A stretch of 64,000 nucleotides of DNA from Arthrobacter sp. ES3-54 (lineage in GTDB: Bacteria; Actinomycetota; Actinomycetes; Actinomycetales; Micrococcaceae): assembly GCF_029504395.1 (NCBI RefSeq), contig NZ_JAQFIF010000002.1, forward strand, positions 1 to 64,000, read 5' to 3'. The notes under the pieces are model-generated. The model saw only the letters and a list, made by a program, of their open reading frames with translations. It had not been told where the DNA came from and did not search any database. Each line of letters opens with the position of its first letter. Position 1 is the stretch's first letter. This document shows positions 56,232-64,000 of the stretch, piece after piece. A program made the translations under genes and the position numbers.

Positions 56232-57251
56232 CTAACTGTTCCCGAAAATATCGTGGTACGCCGTCGCCAGCCGCAACGGATCGTGGACCGGACGGCGACC
56301 AGACGCCCCCACTTTACCCAAGACCACCTCGGCACCGAGCATTCCTGCCGCCGCCTCGAAGTCGGGCAGGTCCTGGACCGACGCCGGGTCGGCCAGGATG
56401 ACGTCGATTGTGAACTCCGGCGCGTACTCGCGCAGCACCCGGAGGTGGTCGGCGGCGGTCATGCCGGCGGTCTCTTTGGTGTCCGTGGCGAGGTTCATCG
56501 TCAGGCAGCGGCGGGCGGCTGTGTTGCAGAGGGCCTCACGCATTTCGGGCAGCAGCAGGTGTGGCAACACCGACGTGTACCAAGAACCCGGCCCGAGGAT
56601 CACCCAGTCGGCGAGCTCGATCGCCGTCAGCGCCTCCGTGCACGCCGGAGCGTTCTCGGGCAGGAGCCGGACGTGCTCCAGGGACCCTGCCACCGCGCAC
56701 TTGGCCTGGCCGCTGAGCGTCTGCAGTGCTGTGGTGCCGTCCGGGGCGGTAACCCGGATCTGGCCCTCGATGGTCAGCGGGACGCTGGACATCGGCAGAA
56801 CCTCGCCGCGCGCGCCGAGCAGGGCGCCGGCCCATTTCAGGCCCGCAACGGTGTCGCCCAGGAGCTCCCAGAGCGTGACAATCAGGAGGTTGCCCATGGC
56901 GTGCTCATCGAGGGACCCGCCACGGCCCGCGCCGGGGGCGAAGCGGTGCTGCATGACGTCGCGCCACGTGCGGCCCCAGTCGGTGTCGTCGCACAGCGCG
57001 GACAAGGCCATGCGGAGATCGCCCGGCGGCAGGACGCCGTACTCTTCACGGAGCCGGCCGGAGGATCCGCCGTCGTCCGCGACCGTGACGATCGCGGTGA
57101 GCTCGGAGGTCAGTAGGCGCAGGGCAGACAGGGAGGCGGAGAGGCCGTGGCCGCCGCCGAGCGCGACGACGGAGGGGCCTTTGTCCTGCTGGCTGGCGAA
57201 TGCCGCGCTGGCGGGCGGGACAAGGGGCAGCGGACCGGTCAGCAGCGCCAT
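56232..57251 (-). CDS. yvcK: YvcK/GluconeogenesisF family, UDP-GlcNAc-binding protein
   Basis: 339 residues. [20 protein letters not shown] (Rossmann-like nucleotide-sugar loop), [47 protein letters not shown] and [28 protein letters not shown] are hallmarks of the YvcK/CofD-like family. Affects carbon metabolism and cell-wall growth by binding UDP-N-acetylglucosamine. Its ATG overlaps the rapZ TAA by one base. Confidence 0.94.
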   Translation of the reverse strand: MALLTGPLPLVPPASAAFASQQDKGPSVVALGGGHGLSASLSALRLLTSELTAIVTVADDGGSSGRLREEYGVLPPGDLRMALSALCDDTDWGRTWRDVMQHRFAPGAGRGGSLDEHAMGNLLIVTLWELLGDTVAGLKWAGALLGARGEVLPMSSVPLTIEGQIRVTAPDGTTALQTLSGQAKCAVAGSLEHVRLLPENAPACTEALTAIELADWVILGPGSWYTSVLPHLLLPEMREALCNTAARRCLTMNLATDTKETAGMTAADHLRVLREYAPEFTIDVILADPASVQDLPDFEAAAGMLGAEVVLGKVGASGRRPVHDPLRLATAYHDIFGNS

Positions 57252-58174
57252 TACTCGCGGCCCAGGTCCCGGTGCGTCGTCGTTACGGTGACGCGCGGAT
57301 ATTGCGCCAGCCTCCGTGAGAGCTCCACGGCGACCGCCACGGAGCGGTGCTTGCCGCCGGTGCAGCCTACGGCGATGGTGGCGTAGTGCTTGTTCTCCCG
57401 CCGGTACCCGTCCAGGACCGGTTCCAGGGCCAGGACGTAGCGTTCCACGAAGTCGCTGACGCCCTGGGCCTCCAGCACGTAGTCGCTGACATCCTTGTCC
57501 AGCCCGGTGTGCGGGCGCAACTGCGGCACCCAGTGCGGGTTCGGGATGAAGCGGGCATCGGCCACGAAGTTGGCGTCCACCGGCAGCCCGTACTTGAAGC
57601 CAAAGCTCATGACATTCAGCCGCAGCGCCACCGGCCCGGTCTCGCTGAAAAGTTCCGTAATCGCGGTGGCGAGACCGTGGACGTTGAGGGAGGAGGTGTC
57701 CAGGACGATGTCGGCGGTGTCTTTTAGTTCACGGACAAGTTCGCGTTCGGCCGCGATGCCGTCGAGGATCCGGCCGCCGCCCTGAAGCGGGTGAGGCCTG
57801 CGGCCCTGCTCGAAGCGGCGCACCAGGACGTCGTCGCTGGCGTCGAGGAACAGCACACGGAAGGTCACACCGGTGGCTTCCAGGGCGCGGAGGGCCGCGC
57901 GCATGTCCACGAACAGTTCCTTGCTCCGGACGTCCATCACGACGGCCAGCTTGGACATCGAGTGCGGCGTCCGCGACACGAGTTCGGCGAGCGTGCCGAG
58001 CATCTGCGGCGGCAGGTTTTCCACGACGTACCAGCCATGGTCCTCAAGGGCGTCCGAGGCAGTGCTCCGGCCGGCTCCCGACATTCCGGTCACTACGAGC
58101 AGTTCCGCCTCGACGGGTTTAACGGGCGTCATGCCGTCCGCATCCGTCTCGGATCCTGCCGTCGACTCTGCCAT
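57251..58174 (-). CDS. rapZ: RNase adapter RapZ (YvcJ-type P-loop protein)
   Basis: About 307 residues. Walker [20 protein letters not shown] has Arg where most P-loops have Lys, a feature of actinobacterial members. [43 protein letters not shown] and the C-terminal [23 protein letters not shown] are family signatures. In E. coli it controls GlmS; in actinobacteria the role is less clear. ATG 58174 is chosen. First of rapZ-yvcK-whiA, 124 bp after uvrC. Confidence 0.94.
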   Translation of the reverse strand: MAESTAGSETDADGMTPVKPVEAELLVVTGMSGAGRSTASDALEDHGWYVVENLPPQMLGTLAELVSRTPHSMSKLAVVMDVRSKELFVDMRAALRALEATGVTFRVLFLDASDDVLVRRFEQGRRPHPLQGGGRILDGIAAERELVRELKDTADIVLDTSSLNVHGLATAITELFSETGPVALRLNVMSFGFKYGLPVDANFVADARFIPNPHWVPQLRPHTGLDKDVSDYVLEAQGVSDFVERYVLALEPVLDGYRRENKHYATIAVGCTGGKHRSVAVAVELSRRLAQYPRVTVTTTHRDLGRE

Positions 58175-58298
58175 CAGTGAAGCCCCATCTCTGCCTGTGC
58201 GATTTGCTGTTCCGATCAGGTTTGCGCCCATGGCCGCAGTGATGCCGCGGCCATGCCGTTACCCAAGTCTTTACCCTAGCTAAGTTTGGCGGCGCTAG

Positions 58299-60326
58299 CT
58301 AAGCGTCGAGAATTTCACCGGTGGTCATGTTGACGGCAGGAACCGTGGCGGCGGCCTCGCCGTCGTCGGCATTGAAGTGCCGGACGATTGCGGCGGCCAG
58401 GGACGGACCGATCCCCTTGGCACCGGTGAGTTCTTCCTGCGTGGCAGCCTTGATGCCCTTGACGGAGCCGAACTCGGCCAGGAGGGCCTTGCGTTTCGAC
58501 TCCCCCAGCCCGGGCACACTGTCCAGTGCGGAGGCCGTCATGGCCTTGCCGCGCTTTTGCCGGTGGAAGGTGATGGCGAAGCGGTGGGCCTCGTCGCGGA
58601 TCCGCTGCAGCAGATACAGGCCGGCGGAGGCGCGCGGCAGGATCACCGGAAAATCGCTCTCCGGCAGCCACACTTCTTCGAGCCGTTTGGCCAGGCCGAC
58701 CACATACACGTCCTCGATGCCCAGCTCTGCCAGCGCCCGGGCGGCCGCATTGACCTGCGGTTTGCCGCCGTCGACGACGACGAGGTTGGGCGGGTAGGCG
58801 AACTTGCTCCGCGGCGCCGGCGTGGTGGAGTCGGCGATCGCCGCGGCGTTTGCCGCGTCCAGCGCAGCCTGGTGTGCCGGTTTGGCCGCGGCCGCCGCCT
58901 GCTCGTTTTTCTCGGATTTCTCTGCCTTCTCTTCGAGGTAGTGCCGGAACCGGCGGGTCAGCACGTCATGCATGGCCGCGGTGTCGTCGGTGGCGGCGGC
59001 TCCGGTGACGGCGAACTTCCGGTACTCGGACTTCTTCGGCAGGCCGTCCTCCACCACCACCATGGAGCCGACCACGTTGGTGCCCTGAACGTGTGAGATG
59101 TCGAAGCACTCGATCCGCAGCAGCGCCACGGGCAGCTCGAGGGCTTCCTGGATTTCCTGCAGGGCCTGGGAGCGCATGGTGAGGTCGCCGGCGCGCCGGG
59201 ACTTATGGAGCTTGAGCGCGTGCTCGGCGTTCTCACGGACCGTGGACATGAGTGCCGCCTTGTCGCCGCGCTGGGGCACCCGGACGTCCACCCTGGCCCC
59301 GCGCAGGCCGCTGAGCCATTGCGCGAGCTCCGTGGCGTTGCTGGGTTCGGTGGGCACAAGGACTTCCCGGGGCAGCCTACCCTGGAGCCCGGCTTCCTCG
59401 CCGTAGACCTGCTGGAGCAGATGTTCGACCAGTTCCGGGGTGGTGGAGTCCTCGACTTTCTCTACCACCCAGCCACGCTGGCCGCGGATCCGGCCTCCGC
59501 GGACGTGGAAGACCTGGACGGCGGCCTCGAGCTCGTCTTCGTGCAGGGCGAAGACGTCGGCGTCCGTGCCCTCGGCGAGGACCACGGCGTTGCGTTCGAA
59601 GACTTTCTTCAGCGCCACGATGTCGTCCCGAAGCCGGGCCGCGCGTTCGTAGTCGAGCTCGGCAACTGCCGCGGCCATCTCCCGTTCCAGCCGGTTGACG
59701 AAGGGTTTGGCTTCGCCACCCATGAAGGTGCAGAAGTCCTCGGCGAGGGCGCGGTGGTCCTCGGCGGAGATCCGGCCGACGCAAGGCGCGGAACATTTGT
59801 CGATGTAGCCAAGCAGGCAGGGCCGGCCGCTGGCTTGGGCGCGCTTCAGCACCCCGGGGCTGCAGCTGCGCACCTGGAATACGCGCAGCAGGGTGTCCAT
59901 GGTGTCCCGAATCGCGCCGGCAGTGTACGGGCCGAAATACCGGGTCCCCTTGCGCCGGTCCCCGCGGAGCACCTGGACGCGCGGGTACTTCTCCCCCATC
60001 GTGACGGCCAGGTAAGGGTAGGTCTTGTCGTCCCGGAACATCACGTTGAAGCGGGGCGTGAATTCCTTGATCCAGGTGTATTCCAGCTGCAGCGACTCGA
60101 GCTCGCTGCCCACCACAGTCCATTCGACGCTGCTGGCCGTGTGCACCATCGCGTAGGTTTTGGGCAGCAGCCCGGCGGGGTTGGCGAAGTACGTATTCAG
60201 CCGGGAACGGAGGTTCTTGGCCTTGCCGACGTAGATGACCCGCCCGTGCGGATCGCGGAAGCGGTACACGCCCGGATTGGTCGGAATTTCACCCGTCTGG
60301 GGTCGGTAACTCGCTGGATCTGCCAC
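58299..60326 (-). CDS. uvrC: Excinuclease ABC subunit UvrC
   Basis: 675-residue nuclease of nucleotide excision repair. N-terminal GIY-YIG domain ([25 protein letters not shown]), UVR motif ([34 protein letters not shown]), UvrC RNase H-like domain ([35 protein letters not shown]) and tandem HhH at the C-terminus ([48 protein letters not shown]). A ~45-residue Ala/Glu/Lys-rich insertion follows residue ~460. GTG start. Lies with uvrA in the same window end. Confidence 0.97.
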   Translation of the reverse strand: MADPASYRPQTGEIPTNPGVYRFRDPHGRVIYVGKAKNLRSRLNTYFANPAGLLPKTYAMVHTASSVEWTVVGSELESLQLEYTWIKEFTPRFNVMFRDDKTYPYLAVTMGEKYPRVQVLRGDRRKGTRYFGPYTAGAIRDTMDTLLRVFQVRSCSPGVLKRAQASGRPCLLGYIDKCSAPCVGRISAEDHRALAEDFCTFMGGEAKPFVNRLEREMAAAVAELDYERAARLRDDIVALKKVFERNAVVLAEGTDADVFALHEDELEAAVQVFHVRGGRIRGQRGWVVEKVEDSTTPELVEHLLQQVYGEEAGLQGRLPREVLVPTEPSNATELAQWLSGLRGARVDVRVPQRGDKAALMSTVRENAEHALKLHKSRRAGDLTMRSQALQEIQEALELPVALLRIECFDISHVQGTNVVGSMVVVEDGLPKKSEYRKFAVTGAAATDDTAAMHDVLTRRFRHYLEEKAEKSEKNEQAAAAAKPAHQAALDAANAAAIADSTTPAPRSKFAYPPNLVVVDGGKPQVNAAARALAELGIEDVYVVGLAKRLEEVWLPESDFPVILPRASAGLYLLQRIRDEAHRFAITFHRQKRGKAMTASALDSVPGLGESKRKALLAEFGSVKGIKAATQEELTGAKGIGPSLAAAIVRHFNADDGEAAATVPAVNMTTGEILDA

Positions 60327-60393
60327 ACATCAAGTCTACTGAGCCGCCGGAGGTGCCGTGGCACCCGCCCCTCGGAAAGCAGGGTGGCGTGCG

Positions 60394-61062
60394 CTATTCG
60401 GCCGACTTGCTCTGGTTGTAGCTCGTGGAGCGTTCCTGGCCGCTCAGGTCCGCGATTGCATCCATGATGCGATCCGTGACCTGGCGGCGGGCCGGCAGGG
60501 AGTGGTCCGGTCCGGTTTTCTCGAAATACAGCGGCTCGCCCACGTTCATGGTGAAGTGCTGCGGTTTGACGGACTTGCTGTCCGCGGGCTGCAGGTGTTC
60601 GGTGCCGATCAGGCCCACCGGGATCACCGGCGCGCCCGTGGTGAGGGCCAGCCAGCCGACGCCGGTGCGGCCGCGGTACAGGATGCCGTCGCGGGAGCGC
60701 GTACCCTCGGGATAAATGCCCACGCCCCTGCCGGAATCAAGGATGTCCAGCAGCGTCTTCAGTGCCTGCACGCTCGCCGCCTGCTCGCCGCGTTCCACCG
60801 GAATGGAACCCACGGCCTCGAAGAAGGACTTCATGGCCTTGCCCTTGACGCCGCCGGTGGTGAAGTATTCGGCCTTCGCGAAGAACGCCACGGGCCGCGG
60901 CATGAGGGCCTGGACGATCACGCTGTCCAGGAAGGAGAGATGGTTCGGTGCCACGATGAACGGCCCGTCCTTGGGCACGTTCTCCAGGCCGATGACCGTG
61001 GGACGGCACGTGGAGGATATGAGCCCGCGCGTGGTCCAGCGGATTGCGTCAAACATTGCCAT
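60394..61062 (-). CDS. 1-acyl-sn-glycerol-3-phosphate acyltransferase (PlsC family)
   Basis: 222 residues. HX4D catalytic motif in IVAPNHLSFLDSVIV, the substrate motif GIYPEGTRSRDGILYRGRTGVGWLAL and PVIPVGLIGTE. Transfers an acyl chain to lysophosphatidate or a related acceptor in phospholipid synthesis. ATG 61062 with GAGG nine bases upstream; it overlaps the HAD gene's stop by 14 bp, so the two are co-expressed. Confidence 0.92.
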   Translation of the reverse strand: MAMFDAIRWTTRGLISSTCRPTVIGLENVPKDGPFIVAPNHLSFLDSVIVQALMPRPVAFFAKAEYFTTGGVKGKAMKSFFEAVGSIPVERGEQAASVQALKTLLDILDSGRGVGIYPEGTRSRDGILYRGRTGVGWLALTTGAPVIPVGLIGTEHLQPADSKSVKPQHFTMNVGEPLYFEKTGPDHSLPARRQVTDRIMDAIADLSGQERSTSYNQSKSAE

Positions 61063-61807
61063 CGGTGTGCACCTCGTTCAGGGCTGGGGTCCCCGGGCGT
61101 TCGGAGAGTCTGTTGATCGTCGCGTGAAGCGCCGTGGTGTTGTGCACGATCTCGATGGCACCAGCCGTGTGCAGTTCGCCGTCGGGCGCAAAACCCCAGC
61201 CTACGCCGATGCAGTCCAGTCCGTTCGCAGCGGCCCCGGCCACGTCCTGCGCCCGGTCCCCCACCATCACGGCAAGGCCGGCGGCCGCAGGATCCCCCGG
61301 AGCCAGGTCTGAGAGGGCGGCAGCGACGATTTCGGCTTTACCTTCGGGGACAGAGCCTTCGGGAACAGAGCCCGCTCCCGGGCCGGCCTCGTCGGCGCCG
61401 GAGCCCCGGATGCTGTGGAAGAGCCCGGCGATCCCGTGGTGAGCCAGGACGGTCCGGGCAAGGCCTTCCGGTTTCTGGGTGGCAACGGCAATGGGGCGGC
61501 CCGCGGCCACGAGGTCCTCAAGGAGGTCCCGGATGCCCGGGTACAGCCGGCTCTGCGCAATCCCGGTGGAAAGGTAGTACGCGCGATAGATGCGGATTGC
61601 GTCTGCCAGCAGTGCGGCCGGAACGCCGGCGATTTCCGTGAGGGAGTGGCTCAGCTTGGGCCCGATCATGGCGTCCATCCGGGACTGGTCCGGAACCGGC
61701 AGGCCAAGCTCGGTGAGGGCCGCGGCGATTCCGCCCGTAATCCCCCCTGCGGGATCGACAAGAGTGCCGTCGAGGTCAAAGATCACGGGCACTGTTGTAT
61801 GCGTCAC
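61049..61807 (-). CDS. HAD-family hydrolase, phosphoglycolate phosphatase-like
   Basis: 252 residues. Nucleophile motif VIFDLDGTLVDPAGG at the N-terminus, helical cap (residues ~20-85), motif II IAVATQKPEG and motif IV VMVGDRAQDVAGAAANG. A ~20-residue repeat-like insertion GSVPEGSVPEGKAEIV follows the cap. Resembles Gph/NagD-type phosphatases; the substrate is not certain. GTG start. Follows uvrA on the minus strand after a hairpin. Confidence 0.9.
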   Translation of the reverse strand: MTHTTVPVIFDLDGTLVDPAGGITGGIAAALTELGLPVPDQSRMDAMIGPKLSHSLTEIAGVPAALLADAIRIYRAYYLSTGIAQSRLYPGIRDLLEDLVAAGRPIAVATQKPEGLARTVLAHHGIAGLFHSIRGSGADEAGPGAGSVPEGSVPEGKAEIVAAALSDLAPGDPAAAGLAVMVGDRAQDVAGAAANGLDCIGVGWGFAPDGELHTAGAIEIVHNTTALHATINRLSERPGTPALNEVHTDGNV

Positions 61808-61896
61808 CGGCTTAGTTTCTCACGAGTGTGGAGATGCCAGAAATTCGCATACTCGTTCAGGAATACATCAGCCGGATTCGTCAGGGGAATACATTC

Positions 61897-61949
61897 CCGT
61901 GCGGGCGGGTCGCGCGCGGGCGAAAGCATGCCCTTTCCCGCCCGCACGG
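61897..61949 (-). terminator. Hairpin after uvrA
   Basis: Perfect 13-bp stem (61897-61909 with 61937-61949) around a 27-base loop that has its own short GGGC/GCCC stem. It lies 15 bp beyond the uvrA stop. A 6-2-6 palindrome GGGAAT-AC-ATTCCC (61885-61898) adjoins it. Confidence 0.7.
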
Positions 61950-61963
61950 TCCCCGGCAGGTGT

Positions 61964-64000
<2,037 letters not shown>

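Noticed and set aside
57251..58174. RapZ P-loop Lys to Arg change as a defect
   Set aside because: The GRST form is common in actinobacterial RapZ/YvcJ proteins, so it is not evidence of inactivation.

Overview
This is a high-GC actinobacterial chromosome segment. It most likely comes from Arthrobacter, Pseudarthrobacter or a close relative in the Micrococcaceae. The evidence is the very GC-rich coding, many GTG starts, actinobacteria-specific genes (whiA, rbpA, opcA, DUF3099, the sufR-led suf operon) and the gene order uvrA - plsC - uvrC - rapZ - yvcK - whiA - sod - gap - pgk - tpiA - secG - rbpA next to pgl - opcA - zwf - pgi - tal - tkt - ctaB. No tRNA, rRNA or CRISPR array was recognised.

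Layout. (1) 1-3.5 kb: the tail of a probable IS30-type transposase, then a minus-strand trio of transglutaminase-like protein, alpha-E protein and circularly permuted ATP-grasp enzyme, a predicted but poorly characterised peptide/amide-forming system. (2) 3.6-19 kb: housekeeping and transport genes: YeiH-type exporter, aminopeptidase N, lipoate-protein ligase, L31 type B with a palindrome that could be an operator, rRNA/tRNA methyltransferase, TauE-type permease, ABC ATPase, serB, two SDR enzymes, Hsp20, DUF3099, SURF1, YbaK and ABC-F. (3) 19.1-21.3 kb: the biotin ECF transporter bioYMN. (4) 21.3-24.3 kb: the accessory part of the window. An MFS exporter with its MarR regulator and a truncated cyclase gene lie between two arrays of one ~121-124 bp non-coding repeat family. 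The repeats are built from palindromes of half-site GGRCAT. (5) 24.3-28.6 kb: a thiolase lacking one catalytic Cys, an acyl-CoA synthetase-like enzyme, a zinc metallopeptidase and an unknown gene. (6) 28.8-34.1 kb: the suf Fe-S assembly operon (sufR-B-D-Rieske-C-T, without sufS/sufU). (7) 34.2-41.4 kb: an ABC exporter pair and ctaA, then three accessory genes, then ctaB. (8) 41.9-50.2 kb: pentose phosphate operon. (9) 50.1-58.2 kb: rbpA, secG, lower glycolysis, sodA, whiA, yvcK, rapZ. (10) 58.3-64 kb: uvrC, plsC-like, HAD phosphatase and the C-terminal two thirds of uvrA.

How the parts fit. Several linked blocks serve central metabolism and respiration. The suf operon supplies Fe-S clusters. 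ctaA, ctaB and SURF1 support assembly of a heme-A cytochrome oxidase. The plus-strand tkt-tal-pgi-zwf-opcA-pgl genes and the minus-strand gap-pgk-tpiA genes converge at rbpA/pgl and cover the oxidative pentose phosphate pathway and triose phosphate metabolism. The most unusual non-coding element is the repeat family at 21.3-21.8 and 24.0-24.3 kb. It sits directly after stop codons, has a period that is not a multiple of three, and brackets a small apparently acquired island.
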